This document shows, one piece after another, positions 1-12,279 of a stretch of DNA of 64,000 nt; position 1 is the first letter of the stretch, and every line of letters starts with the position of its first letter. The position numbers and the translations under genes are program-made. A model generated the notes under the pieces. It did no database searches. It was given only the letters and a program-made list of their open reading frames with translations, and had not been told where the DNA came from. Source of the DNA: Macrolepiota albuminosa (taxonomy: Eukaryota > Basidiomycota > Agaricomycetes > Agaricales > Agaricaceae). The DNA is taken from assembly GCA_027475525.1 (NCBI GenBank), contig JAMWFC010000122.1, positions 558,001 to 622,000 of the forward strand. Direction: 5' to 3'.

Positions 1-965
1 GACAGCTGAGTAAAATTAGGGCACTATTGAGATCTGAGTATAGTCTAGGGTGTATAGCAAGTGACTAAGAAATGAAGCACTCTGCTCATATCAAAATTAC
101 TAGTTTAAGATCATAAAAGGGCATGAAATAATATATCAAAGAAGTGAAAGCTCAAGTTGAACCATGGAAAAGTACAAGTTTGGACAGTGAAAGTGCATAT
201 GCCAAAAATCAAAGTGTAAATAATTGTATCTGCTGAGGCTTTTCATACATTCATTAATGTTCATTAACATTGTTCTCTAACTTGTTAACTTGTCTATGTT
301 ATTGTTGCATATAGTATCATTGACATCATTTCTAGAGCTCTAGAGGCCTAAGTGCTTAGGCTCTAACTGAATTTGAAGTTTGATTGATTTTTTCATCTCA
401 TCTAACTCATGTGAGATTGTATACTAGCATTGCCATGTCTCAAGCCTCTCATCTCAAAATCATAAAGAATGACGCTACTTTTGTAACTGTCACTTGTATT
501 GCAAACATAAAAAGCAGGTATCTAAAACAACGAACAATATACAATGCCTATCAAAAGCTTCTGAGAGATGCTGCAATCTCACAGTGTAATGACAGAAAAA
601 TCACTATTATTAGTACTATACAGAGCAGCCAAAACTCGCTGAGAATTACTAACAAGACAATGCTGAAGTAGTAAGGGCTACTGAGAATATATCAGATCAA
701 GAGGTGATGTATAGTATAGGATTTCCATCTGGAAGGCTCACAACTCATTTGTATAACTAGATGGAAATTGGCTTTAAAAGCACTCAACATCTTTGCTCAG
801 GTTCTCTCTTGGACTTCAATTATTCTTTTCAGCTTCATTTTTATTCTCATTCTTAGTCTTATTCTGTAATTCAATCTAAGTTGCACTCTTCATCTGTTCA
901 TTCTCAGAGTCATCTCTCTATACCATCATTCTTAGTCCTTTTCATAATCTCATTCTTGGTCTCTA
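1..965. other. AT-rich stretch, no gene recognised
   Basis: Low-complexity, AT-rich DNA with many stops in all frames. The open stretch at 384-671 shows no motif I recognise. From its position it may be the decayed leader or N-terminal part of the Plavaka-like transposase relic that follows on the same strand, but no residue pattern proves this. Confidence 0.4.
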
Positions 966-2700
966 TTGTCTTTCCAATCACTTACTCCTGATTCTGGAGA
1001 TGATGTCAATAAGGACTCTGAGTCTGCCCTACTTAGTAATCTGATTGATGTCCATATTATTCAAGAATATATCCAACATCTCCAAAATATAACTCTACAA
1101 AATGATGACCTCACTAAAAATGATATTGAATTATTGCTAAATCTCCCTTAACAATCTTTTGAGTTTGATGAACTTTGTGATTATAATACTCTCCTTTCTA
1201 TCTGCCTATTTATGTTTTCACACACTGTCAAATCTTATACATTATCAAAGGAAGCTGTAGAGATTGTGCATCCTGAAGATGAAATACTTTCATATAATCA
1301 GGTCAAGAAACTTATTGTGGACATCACAGGTGTGCAACCAATTGTAAAGCACATGTGCCCAAATAGCTGATAACACATGTCTTCATTGCAATAAGCCATG
1401 CTATAACACAAATTATCAACTACAATAAACATTTGATACTATTCCAATCTTTTCTTCAATTCAAGCACTTATGCATCATTCAAAGATGGCTGCTGAAATA
1501 TGCTATTTTTATCAGCAAATTCATCATCTTTTGAATCAGCTTAAGCTTGGCAATAACATTCTCTTTGAAGCTGTAGCAAATAAAGAAATTGCAAAATATG
1601 ATATTATGTTAATGCTTTCATTTGATGGTTGCCAAATCTATCATAATAAGGCTTCAGACTGCTGTGTCTATATTTGGATATTTGTAAACCTAGCTCCTAG
1701 CTTGCAGTACAAGAGAAAATTTGTTTACTTAGGGGAAATTCTTCCTAGTTTCAACAAGATTAAAGATGCACAGTTATATTTTTATATTGTGCTTCATCCA
1801 ATTGCTGCTATTAATCATTATAAAGGTCTATTTATTTGAAATGCTAGTACAAACTCTTTTTATCAATCAAAGCTTTATATTATCCTTGCAACTGCTGATA
1901 GTCCTGAGATGGTATATCTGAATGGACTTGTTGGTCATTTAGGCAAAATAGGATGTTGTTTATAGTGTAGACTTATTGGGCAGAAAAAACTTGGTTCTTC
2001 CTACTACTTTCTGCTTTTATCAAAACCTGACAATTACAATGTTGCAGGGTGTAATCATGATGATATTCCTGCTCACATCATTCATGGTATTGATGTCAAT
2101 TAATACAACACTAGTCTTGCTCTTGTTGTTTCATCTCATACCAAGCAAGAGTATGAACTCAACCATCATGAGACTAGCATCTGTAAGCCCAGTATATTCT
2201 TTAGTCTATTGATAGAAATATATCTTGAATTTTTTTAAATATTTTCTAGTGATATAATGCATCTTATTCTTAATTTTGCTGATCTATTCATTCTCACATA
2301 ATATCTGGCACTAGACTGTTCTAAAAGATGAGAGATGGCAGGCTCATGGCTATGATGTAGCATGCTATACACCTTACTTTTCTGGCTCATTTGATTGGCC
2401 ATCACAGAATCCTGCTGAAAAAATCAACAGTAGATACAAAGCATGGGAGTTTTTACTTTATTTTTTTGAACTTGGTCCTGGCTTTTTTACTCTGTCCTTT
2501 CCATAGATATATGGTGCTTCTATCATAAGCTGGTGTCAGGCATCTGCATCATTTATCAAAAGGCAATTACTTGAGATCAGATTCAAGTTGTTTATTTACA
2601 TCTTATTTAATTCATTGCCCAATTTAACACTATATATATTCAACAATGTAAAACTCATATATATATGGCACAACAATCAATACATGAATTATCACATCTG
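966..2700 (+). pseudogene. Plavaka-like (CACTA-related) transposase relic
   Basis: Conceptual translation across stops and frameshifts follows the Agaricomycete Plavaka transposase plan. An N-terminal part at 966-1370 has a pattern like HPEDEILSYNQVKKL. The core starts near 1600 with DIMLMLSFDGCQIYHNKASD, a segment typical of this family before its catalytic region. The next blocks are ATADSPEMVYLNGLVGH near 1890, a CNHDDIPAHIIHGID-like block near 2050 and SSDIMHL near 2250. Intact family members would act in the nucleus as cut-and-paste transposases. Here the frame is broken many times and is AT-shifted, so no product is expected. Family assignment rests on remembered family patterns; a profile search would settle it. 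Confidence 0.7.
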
Positions 2701-2809
2701 GCAAGTGAGGCAATACAAATTGGATCAGGCATTACATACTCTCAGTAGACAATGGAGAGAACTATTGCTAATCTCACACAAGAGCTCAGGCATTTGTTAC
2801 AACTCATCT

Positions 2810-3190
2810 ACCAGCATGCCAGCCCAGAACACCTCTGACAAGCCTTGCAACCCTCCAGCACCCCAACCAGGACACCAACTCATGGACAATTGGCCCCAAC
2901 AACCCCCATCAACTTATCAGCTCTGATGGCTGCCATCAACTTTCCTCAACATCCATCATCCCAATTAGCTCTAAACACCTCCAGGCATCACTGACTGTGC
3001 TAGGCCTTGGCTGACACACAACCCTTCTTTAATCAGCCCTGACACCCACTACTAGCCCAGTGCCTGCATGCTCCATCATCCTATTAATACTCTTTAGGCA
3101 ACCTCTCTGACTCCTCTAGCCATGTACCCAGAAGCTGGACCCCCAGCCTGGATCCTACTAGGTACTCAGACTTACCAGTACCTGACCTTT
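2810..3190. repeat. Pro/Ala-rich repeat shared with 32265-32590
   Basis: This stretch and 32265-32590 align in the same orientation. Both run from a 'catgccag(c/t)ccag' start, through a segment encoding a pattern like LSALMAAIN and SQLALNTS, to an end near 'agccatgtacc'. Substitutions are numerous, so these are old copies of one element part. It follows the Plavaka-like relic directly and may be its C-terminal or accessory region; that link is inference. Confidence 0.5.
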
Positions 3191-4440
3191 GTTTCTGATG
3201 AGTATTTAACCTGTAGTCAGTGTTCTGTTATGAGTAGTCTTGATATTACTTAACTTTTGTCTTTTGTCTTTGCCTACTAAAATCAATCTATTTCTCCACT
3301 CTGAAAGTCTCCCAGTCTTAAGTCTCAGTCTTCTGGTCTTTATCTTAGTCTCTTGACTTCTGCTCATTGTCTCTTGACTCTCTGCCCAGCTCCACTCCTC
3401 TTTGTCAATCCTTGAACCTTGTCCATGACCCTTCCCTCCATTCCAATGAAACTTCAGTGCTCAGTGCAATGATGAGCTCCTATCATGGCTGGCTACAGAT
3501 AGCATCAATACCAGCACCTCATGTTAGCCTACTGGTACCATCAGAAGTGCCACACTCTAGTGCTTCTGGCACTAATTTTTTCATATTTTTACACTAATAA
3601 CTTGTAGCTATAGCATTCAATTACTTCTGACACAGACATATAATATCAGTCAATCCAAAATAATGCTCTTAGCTGATGGCAGTGCTTACAGGATAGAATG
3701 ATGAAGTATTTTCATAGCAGATAGCTAACAACATCATTATAGACCTTTTTACTATACAATTTAATTCATTGCATTTACTTACATTCTTATCAGTTCACCA
3801 CCTTCTAGTGATGCTTAGCCTTTAGCCTCTTAGCGTTGGCTAACTTCTTTTACTATAAATACTTATTTTTTGTTAGTAGCACACAATCAATTTAGCAATA
3901 GGGATCATATCCCAAAACTTTGGTCACTATATGCAACAGACTACCTTTTGTTGACCATGTCAGCAAGAGGACTCTGCTTTAGTTTTTTTTCTTTTTTTCT
4001 TTGCAATCTTATAGTGCCTTGCAACTACAGCTTGGCATTTGTACTTAGATCCACTAAGCAATTCTGTCTTTTTATTATCTCATTCTAGATGCTAACACTT
4101 AGTGCCTCTTAGCAATCCTCTCTCATACCTCTTAATGCCTTTTCTTAATGACTCTTTCCCACACCTCTTAGTGCCTTTCCTTAGTGACTCTCCGACATCT
4201 CTTAGCATTATTCCTTAGTGACTCTTAGTGCTCTTATACTGTATTTTAAAGCCTTATATACATGCCTCCAGTCACTTACTTTCCTTGCTACCAACATCTT
4301 GTCTACTATATACATGCCTCCAGTCACTTACTTTCCTTGCTACCAACATCTTGTCTACTGTGTGTTTTCTAGGACCTGTCCAGAACTCTTTTACATACTT
4401 AATGTGCCTAAAGCTATATTAACTAAGTAGCTGTACTAGT
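3191..4440. other. AT-rich decayed DNA without recognisable gene
   Basis: Stops are frequent on both strands and no conserved motif is visible. Runs rich in 'ctcttagtgcctttcttagtg'-like words around 4085-4240 suggest a decayed simple or low-order repeat. The only clean structure is the short tandem duplication at 4255-4359. Confidence 0.4.
4255..4359. repeat. 53-bp perfect tandem duplication (period 52)
   Basis: The segment beginning 'tatatacatgcctccagtca' at 4255 is repeated without mismatch at 4307, sharing one base. It lies in otherwise decayed AT-rich DNA, so the copies are recent or an assembly product. Its period (52) differs from the set of 77-bp duplications found elsewhere. Confidence 0.85.
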
Positions 4441-4639
4441 GATAGTGCACTCTACCAGCTCAATTTTGATATCATCAGTGGGCCTCAGAAAACCCCCACA
4501 TCTCTCTAGTATCTCCAGAGCCTGCTTGTTCTCCTTGCACATAGATTTGGTACTGTTCCATAAATGTCAAGTCCACCTAGTAAGAACTTGCTCACTGATA
4601 AAAGCTCCATAGTCAGTGGAACCTGACAGCAACATTCAG

Positions 4640-5830
4640 ATCCTTACAAGCATTTCTCATGGCATGCAATTCAACAAATCAAAGCCTTCCTTGCCTGCTT
4701 TGCTTTGTTTTTTGTACATCTCTTGCAGGCCTTTTTATATCTCCTGTAGAATACTATCAAGTCCTGCTATTTTTCTGTTTGGAAGCTTATAGATTGCTTG
4801 TTTCATTTTTTTTTTCCATTATTGGCCCATCCATTTTCTCTTGTTGGCTTCCAGGCACCTTTTTCTGGATTTTATCCAGGACCTTTTCAATTTGTTATTC
4901 ATGTGTGACATTATCCCCCAGATAGTTCTCTTCTTGTAGGCTTTTATGGTAGTTTCTCATGATTTTTGTCATTTTCTTTGACATATTTTTCATAGATGCT
5001 CCTTTATTATGGGGAGCTTTGAGTGCTGTAATCACATTTCTTGGCTTTGCTTCCTTATTCATTGTTATCTATGGTCTTGATATCACCTCCCTATAAATAG
5101 AGGCATTGGCAGCCACTGTATCCCAGGCTCTGGCAAACCTCTGTCTCCCTAGTTGCTTTATATGATTATCCAGGAAGGCTGCCTCCATTTTCTTCATATT
5201 TTTTTCTCACATATCATTCTAGTATACTGCATCTTTATTTTTTTTTAGAGCCTTGATCTCTTTTTTTTATCTTGGAGGTACTTTTCATGGAGAATTCTTG
5301 TATTGTTTTGATAAGTTCTTTTCTGAAGTCTCTGTATATTGTTTGGGCATTTCTTTCTGATGGTTGTTCTATCCTTGCCACTTATCTGTCAAGTTCAAAT
5401 TTCATCTCTACTTTTTCCAGATCTCCCATCAACTCATTTTTATTAGGCTCATTGGTACTGCATACCTATGTATGGCAGTTTTAGGTTAAATATTTCTGCA
5501 TGTATCAGGAGGTGGTCTGTGTTGATTACTGTTCTTTCAATATTCCAGTCCTACAAAAAGTTTAACAGGTTTTTTTTATGTATATTCTGTCTATCCTAGA
5601 TTGATAAGGTCTACCTGTCATGAAGAAAGAGAAGTCTATTTTAGTGGAATGTTTTCTTCTCTAGCAATTTACTAGTTTTAGATATATTTTTAGTCTCAGT
5701 AGTTTTCTGACTGCTTCTGAAGCATTTTTATGTGCTGGTATTTTGTCTAGGGCTTCTTCTACTAAGTTCATATCACTGAGCAAAATATAGAGTTTGAGTC
5801 TGTTCCTTTTAGATAACCACTACATATGTA
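4640..5830 (-). pseudogene. LINE ORF2 relic: endonuclease C-terminal part and start of RT
   Basis: Read on the minus strand, the sequence matches the end of an APE-type endonuclease of Tad1-like fungal LINEs. A DMNLVEEALDKIPAHKNASEAV block lies near 5770-5700, then SRIDRIYI near 5600, then charged linker sequence. Near 4850-4750 a pattern like DGPIMEK...AIYKLPNRKIAGLDS fits the segment just before the LINE reverse transcriptase. No RT catalytic motif follows; the element is truncated around 4440. Frameshifts and stops are common. Intact elements nick DNA and copy their RNA at the nick. The upstream endonuclease part (7071-7350) is separated from this piece by a foreign insertion. Confidence 0.65.
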
Positions 5831-7070
5831 GTTTTTTCAAGAAATTTCCATTTTTCTGAGAGGTGTTTAGCACATATACATTTATGAGGCTTTTTTCTTT
5901 GTACCATGAAATTTCTATCATTTGCACTCTTTCTGATAATAGACAGGACACAAGGTTTCCTATAAAAGCAAGCAGCACTTGTTGGAATCAAACCAACGAC
6001 CTCTTGGGTATATGCCCCTTATGATGCTCTAACCACTGAGCTAAAGCACTTAACTTATTTTTAGATCAAGTAACCTAAGCAATTCACTCTCTGGGAATGC
6101 CAAGCTATTCAATCCAAGATTCAATCATACTGGCACACCAGAGAGGCAATATTGACCTCTTGATCAACCTTGTGTGTCCATTTTGTTTTTGCTTAGTCAG
6201 CTGACTATAGAAGATCAACTTCTCTTGCAGTGGGCTCCAGATGTAGTACTTGGTTGCAAGTAGTACTGATAGTTCTGGGGCTTGCTAGTGTAAAATATGA
6301 TCTTCTATTCACACTGACTTTGATGACAAAATGAACTCTTATTGTTTTGAATGCTTTCAATAATTTTGCAGAAAGCAGAGGTTTTGAGGTATTATAATGT
6401 TGAATGATTTTAATAATATTCTGGAAAGCAGAGGTTTTCAACAAACTCCAGCCTAAGCAATTCACTCTCTGGGAATCACCAAGCCTTTGCCTATCAATTG
6501 CCTGTCCATTCTCTACTAAACTTGGGTTATTTATACTGTTTTTCTGGTGCACAGACCACTATCTACAAATGACTCTTTGTTGTACACTTTTCAGCCTCCA
6601 GAACATATTTAATAGTCCAATTTCTCTTTTGAGAGGCCTGTTTTGGTGCCACCAGTTTCACCATTCAACTTCTTGTTCCACCATTCCTCCAGATGTTTCT
6701 GATTGTCACTTTCCCATTTGCTTCAGCTCTATTTAGCATGATCTCATTCATAGATCCTTCTTTCCCCTTTTAGTGCTTTCCTGCATTCTATGCTTCTTTT
6801 CCCTTTCCTCTTTCAGTCATGTCAAATTAAGCATTGTCAGATCTGATCTTGATCTAGATCATCACAAATTAATCTCATTTTGTCACTTCTGCCAACTTCC
6901 ATGCTTCCCCTTCCCATTACAGTGGTTGGACTATCGTTGAACTGATAGTTTGAGTTAGTCCCTGCCTGTTGTTCTGTACTTTTCTGTGTATTTATTGGGA
7001 TATTTTGGAGATATATTTTTGTTGAAACTGCTACCAGGAGGCTTATAGTTTTTAGTCTATAATTAAATGT
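5831..7070. mobile_element. Unidentified ~1.2 kb insertion inside the LINE endonuclease
   Basis: Endonuclease coding stops near 7100 (minus direction) and resumes near 5830, so the DNA between is foreign to the LINE. It holds a tRNA-like segment (5974-6050) and a 25-bp direct repeat ('cctaagcaattcactctctg' at about 6073 and again at about 6452). It also holds an imperfect ~53-bp tandem repeat at 6347-6445. No protein motif is visible. A tRNA-headed non-autonomous element (SINE-like) is one possible reading; ends and target duplication could not be set. Confidence 0.4.
5974..6050 (-). tRNA. tRNA-like pseudogene (A box and B box)
   Basis: The minus strand has a 7-bp acceptor pairing (AGTGCTT with AAGTGCT, two G-U pairs) and a D arm with an A-box match (TAGCTCAGTGG). 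It also has a T arm with a B-box variant (GGTTTGATTCC). The anticodon arm is about 5 nt too long and lacks U33, so it is not a normal tRNA. It could be a decayed tRNA gene, one with an odd intron, or the head of a SINE. Confidence 0.4.
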
Positions 7071-7350
7071 TTATTTTGACTTCTGGTGCATAGTGTGTCC
7101 CTGACTGCTGGTACAACGTCGTATCACTGGAATTATTTCTGTATGCATGGCTTTGGCCCATTTCAAGTTTTTCTTACATAGTACAAAGGCTACACCTTTT
7201 GCATCAGTATAATTTTTATTGGTACTTGACACTATCAGCAGTTGTCTTTCAAAAAGTTTATTTAAGTTTTCTTTATCTTCTATCTTTAGATGAGTTTTCT
7301 GGAGTGCTAGAATGTATATATTTCTTTCTCTCATTATTTGATTGACTTCA
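7071..7350 (-). pseudogene. LINE ORF2 relic: endonuclease N-terminal part
   Basis: The minus-strand frame shows IYILALQKTHLKIEDKENL followed by a GVAFVLCKKNLKWAKA block. These are the first conserved blocks of the APE-type endonuclease in Tad1-like LINEs. The canonical motif is Q-E-T-H; here the catalytic glutamate is lysine (QKTH), so the domain would be inactive even without the breaks. The match ends near 7100 where the foreign insertion begins. Confidence 0.7.
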
Positions 7351-8297
7351 TACCACTTTTAACTAGTACTTTCTGAGCTGCCTCCTTTCATGTTTAGAGA
7401 TGCTATTTTTATTGCACCTCTTTTTACTTTATCTTTCCTATTTCTCATTGGGGTTGAGATTTTTTATTCCTCTATTCATATTCTATATTTAGCTTTTCTC
7501 ATGTTTTCTTGCTCTTGGTCATCTCCATTTTCAATAGCATCTAGACATCCAAAAGGAGAGTCTCTTTATGCTTGTGCTTTTACAGTGTTGTTTATTTGAT
7601 GCCCTTTTACCTGCTTCATTGAGTATATTCCTAGTATCCTCTGAGCGGGCTAGAAGATTGTCCATCTACCACTAATTTCTCTTAAATCATCCTCAAGGGC
7701 ATGACTGATAGATGAACTTGCACTCTCTTCTACCTGAAAGAAGCTGTTGTCATTGCTATTGTATTTTTCCCTATGTTGTATATCATAATTTGTTGTGTCA
7801 GGATGTGTTTGTAGTCTATATCTTAAGCAGTGCTTGAGACTTTGCAGGATCACTGCATGGCACAATCCCTCATTAATACAATGCCATCTGGCTTTTTTAC
7901 CCAACTCAGCTCATAGGGTTCCACTAAAGGTATCTGTTGCTATTTAGCTTAGTAAATCCACTCTAGCCTTAGACCTAGTTTCATGACTTCATATGGAAAT
8001 GAGATATAGATTCATTTTGTGAGGGATTTATCATAAACATTTGGTTATGTATCACTAGTATTGCCTCTATTCCCTTCTCTGATTAAAACTATTCTCTTGA
8101 CTGCCATCTCTTTAGGATTCAGTTCTGTGTTTGGGGCAGCTATTATTATATAAACATGTTTGATCACCTTTGTTCAAGGATGCAAATTTGGCCATTTCTT
8201 CCACCTTGTCTAATTCCTTATTCCTATACCACCCTTCTAAGATTATGAAGCTGCAGTTGTCAGAATTGTAATCTGCTCCCTTACAATGATAGCAATA
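7351..8297 (-). pseudogene. LINE ORF1 relic, C-terminal part with CCHC-like knuckle
   Basis: At 8297-8250 the minus strand encodes CYHCKGADYNSDNC, a CX2CX4HX4C zinc knuckle with the histidine changed to tyrosine, followed by a charged tail (LEGWYRNKELDKVEEMAKF). Such knuckles close ORF1 (gag-like RNA-binding protein) of Tad1-like LINEs. The upstream half of the same frame, ending ENHLYC, lies at 29401-29470 beyond KDZ copy 1. The DNA transposon therefore landed inside this knuckle. The stretch 7351-7650 is the ORF1-ORF2 junction and shows no motif. Confidence 0.65.
8290..8297. repeat. Left 8-bp target site duplication of KDZ copy 1
   Basis: The 8 bases tagcaata abut the left end of the element and match gagcaata at 29393-29400 in 7 of 8 positions. 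Joining the flanks at this site restores the LINE ORF1 knuckle frame, which supports the boundary. Confidence 0.75.
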
Positions 8298-9975
8298 CAG
8301 AGTAGAGCATCACAACGGTACATGTCATACATTGTATGGGAGCTCGCTTTGTGCCGTACTATACGTGTCCAGCAGAGTCCGCTATACTGGAGCGGAGCAG
8401 TTCCCACAGTGCCATAGAATACAGAGCCACAGACATGTCACAATGTGCTGTATGACATGGTCTAGTGGATTGATAAAAGGTGGGCACACACATGCACATG
8501 CAGGCCCTGCGGATGCCAGTGGACACTAGCAGATGTCAATGTGCATTAGCAGCCACTGGCAGGCATCAGCCCATGAGTGAAAACCTCCTCCATTGGCAGA
8601 CATCATGGCATGAATAAACCCTTCTCAAGGTTTCCCACTCCCCTCTCCTCTCCCTTCCTCCCCACAATAACTCAAGGCTGTGCACCTCCCCTTCCCTCCT
8701 TTTCCCACCCCCAATGCCAGCATACGTCCACAAAAGGGCCCTGCAGACCTACGCAGGCCTACATAAGCCACCAGTGGACATCCATGCAGACATATGTCGA
8801 CAGACTCAAACCTATGTGGGCCCAGGCAAGCCTGCGCAGGGCACCAGCAGATATCCACAGAGGCCTACGCAGGTCTATGGGGGCTGGTTGGACCAAGGAA
8901 AAAGGTAACTCATCTTGCCCGCCATATGCCTGTGGGAGGTAATCAAACCTCGGCCTTGGGAAAGCCTCCAGCAACAGAACATACATTTAACTGTTGCACC
9001 ACAGGTCTGTTACTAATGGATAGATTCAAAGGTCGGATAACACAATGAATGGATGCCCACCTATGTTTTCGCAGGTTCCTGTATGGATTTTTTGAGGTAG
9101 AAGGGGGATGGCATACCTCCCAAAAGAGTTTTCATGGCTTGAACCATCATACATCTGTTGGCATCTGCTGAATATCTGCTGGTATCCGTTGGCAACCCCC
9201 AGCATTGTCTGGCATTGTCCGGCATCAGGGTGGGAGAGAAGGAAACGGTGTGGATGGGCATCTACCGCATGGGGTGGCGTCTCAGAGAGCATAGGGGTGG
9301 GGAGAAAGAGGGGGAAGAGTGTGGGTGTCTGCTGGTATGCCAGCAGACATAGCAGATGTCGGATGTCAGATCAGGGGGGAGGAGGGAAGTGAGGTGGCAT
9401 GTGCAGTAGTGTGGGGAGTGGAGAGGATGGCACTGGGGAGGAAGAGGACATGTGAGTGTCCACTGTCTGCTGGCATGCCAGCAAATGGTAGCTGACATCG
9501 GCATATGAGCCAGCTGACATTAGTGGTGCAACCAGTCCCAGTGGTTCAATGGAATATTTGTTTATTGATATTCAATATTGTGTACAGCAGTGTGTTCTAC
9601 TCCCCCTACTCTACCTTAATGGAGTCTAATGGTGTGTTTTTATATGGGTGCATTTTTGCTCTACATGTACATTGTACTGACCTGTAGTAAGTGCCTGTAG
9701 TAGTTGATCCAACCAAAACTCTAGAAATTACTGAAGTGGGATAGGATAGAGGAGTTGGTGCATGAGATCATTCCAGTACACATGACAAGTGACGATACAC
9801 CAGAGCTGGCTACTTTTTTTACAAAGACCAGCACAAAGGTAGTCAGCCACAATGCATCATCAACTTGTCATGAGCACTGGAATGAACACATGCGCAAACT
9901 TGTCCATCTTATGCTACTGCAGAAATCTCTGGAGTTTCAACAGATCAAATTCATGATGCTAGCGGATGACTACAT
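8298..9975 (+). repeat. Left terminal inverted repeat of KDZ copy 1
   Basis: This matches the reverse complement of 28108-29392. Alignment is lost after 'gatgctagcgga' near 9970. About 390 bp (roughly 8335-8722) is missing from the right arm. The repeat carries a class II tRNA-like sequence and GTCCGCTGGC-type subterminal words, most of them mutated at CpG. Open frames here are not genes; they follow the repeat words. Confidence 0.8.
8929..9005 (-). tRNA. tRNA-like sequence in left TIR, copy 1
   Basis: The minus strand has a perfect 7-bp acceptor stem (CCTGTGG/CCACAGG), an A-box-like TGGTGCAACAG and a T arm with a degraded B box. It has a long variable arm as in class II tRNAs. The anticodon arm does not pair well. 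The same unit occurs in all four TIR arms of the two KDZ copies. Confidence 0.45.
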
Positions 9976-10640
9976 GTAAACTGTACTGATTTTTGGTAAG
10001 GACCTGTGGTCCAATGGAATATTGATACATTGATATTTCATATTGTGCACAAGAAGTGGGTTTGAATCCCATTACTGCACATCAGACATGACTCAACTTT
10101 GTTTTACTAATTGTTATTTACTGATTTTTGCACTACATGTATACTGTACTGATTTTTAGTAAGGACCTGTGGTCTAATGGAATATTGATACATTGATATT
10201 TCATATTGTGCACAAGAGCCAGGTTCAAATCCCACTAGTGCACATTAGACATGACATAACTTCATTTTACTAATTGTTATTTACTACACAGTATGATAAA
10301 CAAAGTAAGGTTGTAATTTTTTACAACGTCCTGTGGTCTAGCAAAATATTGCCAGTGTATATTCTTTCTACTGCACAATTCAAGGGTTTGAGTCCCCCTT
10401 GTGTAATCATTGAATAGTGTGTGGTTTTTTGCGTTCATAAGAGTGGCATAATAGAACAAAACAATGGGACGGTTAATCTTAGTGGACCTGAGTTCTGTCC
10501 AAACTAATTGAACTGTCTGTAGTAAAGTGCTGTAGCCTAGTACACAATACTAGAGTGATATTTATGTATAATCCACAGAATGTCCTGTGGTCTAGCAGAA
10601 TATTGTTAGTTTATGTTCCTTCTAGTGCACAACTGGAAGT
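9529..10640 (+). repeat. tRNA-like unit array, inner left flank of KDZ copy 1
   Basis: About five units on the plus strand, near 9529, 9990, 10156, 10320 and 10565. Each has an A-box-like core (TGGTC(T/C)AATGGAATATT) followed 45-55 bp later by a B-box-like core, for example GGTTCAAATCC at 10222 and GGTTTGAATCC near 10055. Units are 80-90 bp and degenerate; acceptor pairing is mostly lost. The matching zone of copy 2 (42739-43830) has the same arrangement with more intact CpG. Confidence 0.6.
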
Positions 10641-10750
10641 AACAGATCAAATGGATTTATAATGAATTTGTCAGCAGCACAACGGGACAGTTAATCTTGA
10701 TAAAAAATAACCAACAGAAAAGCCAAGAATTATAGTAACTAAGAATTAAA

Positions 10751-12279
10751 TTACTCGTCTCATGTGTATTCCTCCTCTTCATTAGATTCATGTAATGCGT
10801 CTGATTAGAACAAATCCTCATCAAGCATTTAGTCTGCTGTCAAAAATGCAAAGTCGTCTGGTGTATATGGCCCCTGAGGTCTGTGAAGTGTGATGTCTTC
10901 ATAGTTTGCTATCAGGCCTGACGATGAAGATGGTGAGGGTGACTCTGACATATCAACAGACACATCATCAGTACGACCAGCTTGATTGAAAGGGCCAATG
11001 GGCCTACATCGACCATGTTTTGCTCTAGCGCAAAATTCTTGTTCTGTTGAAATAAATTAACTATGATTACCAGTGCCAAATTATACTCATGTTGTTGATA
11101 CAATTTGTTAATTCTTCTCTGATCCTCAATAAATTAACTATGATTACCAGTGCCAAATTATACTCATGTTGTTGATACAATTTGTTAATTCTTCTCTGAT
11201 CCTCACATCAAGTCATACGTGTCTCATATTCCTCCCACTCCTGGACATTGTTACCAGTAGATAGGGTTGGAGAAGGAGATTGTTGAAAGGGAAAAGACTG
11301 GATTTGAAGAGCTGTTACATCAAAAAGCGGTGGAAGAATTTCTTTGTCATTGGCTGCCATGCCTCCATCTGTCTCTTCTGCTGTCATAAGAAATAGCAGC
11401 AGAAGGTTTCCTTTGTCCTCGGTTGCCATACGTCCACCGCACCAGACTTCCGTTTGTCTGTCATCACCAGCTGCCATGGTCTCCATTGCTGTTAGTCCTT
11501 CTGCTCCTTCACCAACAATGAATAGAGGTGGCAAAGAATCATTGTCCATCTCTTCTTCCACAGGAATGAACAAAGGGGGCAAATCATTGTCTTTGGTTTC
11601 CTCTTCCACAGGAACGAACAAAGGTGGCAAAGATTTATTTTCCGTCTCCTCTTCTGCAGAAATGAACAAAGGCGGCAAAGATTTGTCTTCCATCTTGTCA
11701 TCCACCACAATGAACAAAGGAGGGATACCCTCTAAGTCAGAATCACTAATGGATGGATTAGAAATATACACCTGGTCATTGTCAGTTTCCCCCAGCTCCA
11801 TAAATGTCCAGCGGATATGAGCTGCTGAGGCAGAAGAAAGTTGGAATGCTAGTTGAACCACAATGCAAGAGTTTTCCATTGTAGGGCCATACACCAGTCC
11901 AGGTTTACTCTGACTGTAGAGGTGGTGGAATGGATGTTGTGCATTCAAGGGTTCAATATGTGTCAAGGATGGCCATTGAAGAGAGTTGATATCAGGGAGA
12001 GTGGTAAGATGGGCCATGGAGAGGCAGTCTTGAGGATCAGGCTGCTCACCATCAATATTGTTGGTATGGGACTCGATGCCTGTCAATTGGCCCGTCCGAG
12101 CAGGATCCATGGACCTGGCAATGGAACTAACAATGGAAGCAGCAATGGACTTGCTGCCAGCAAACAGGCTGATCATATCATTGGCCATTGGAACATGTTC
12201 TGTCCTATCCAGTGACCACCATTTGTCTAAAGCTAGAAGCGTCCGCTGGTGGCCCCTGGCAGATCTACTACCTGCAAAC
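10751..12279 (-). pseudogene. KDZ-element gene A, copy 1, 3' part (PPLF-repeat protein)
   Basis: This is the decayed equivalent of the copy 2 gene at 43975-46104. The main frame (12188-11208) carries about five 16-residue units around PPLF, one fewer than copy 2. It ends at a TGA where copy 2 has CGA, a CpG transition. The last exon (about 11036-10751) has two further stops. The exon-intron boundary region is duplicated by a 77-bp tandem repeat (11051-11205). The upstream end is cut by the LTR element at 12280; the 5' exons resume at 18642. Function is unknown; see the copy 2 entry. Confidence 0.7.
11051..11205. repeat. 77-bp-period perfect tandem duplication
   Basis: A segment starting 'aataaattaactatgatta' at 11051 recurs at 11128, identical over 78 bp. 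Both copies share C-to-T changes relative to the single copy in KDZ copy 2 (44270-44350). The duplication therefore postdates the decay or is an assembly product. Confidence 0.9.
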
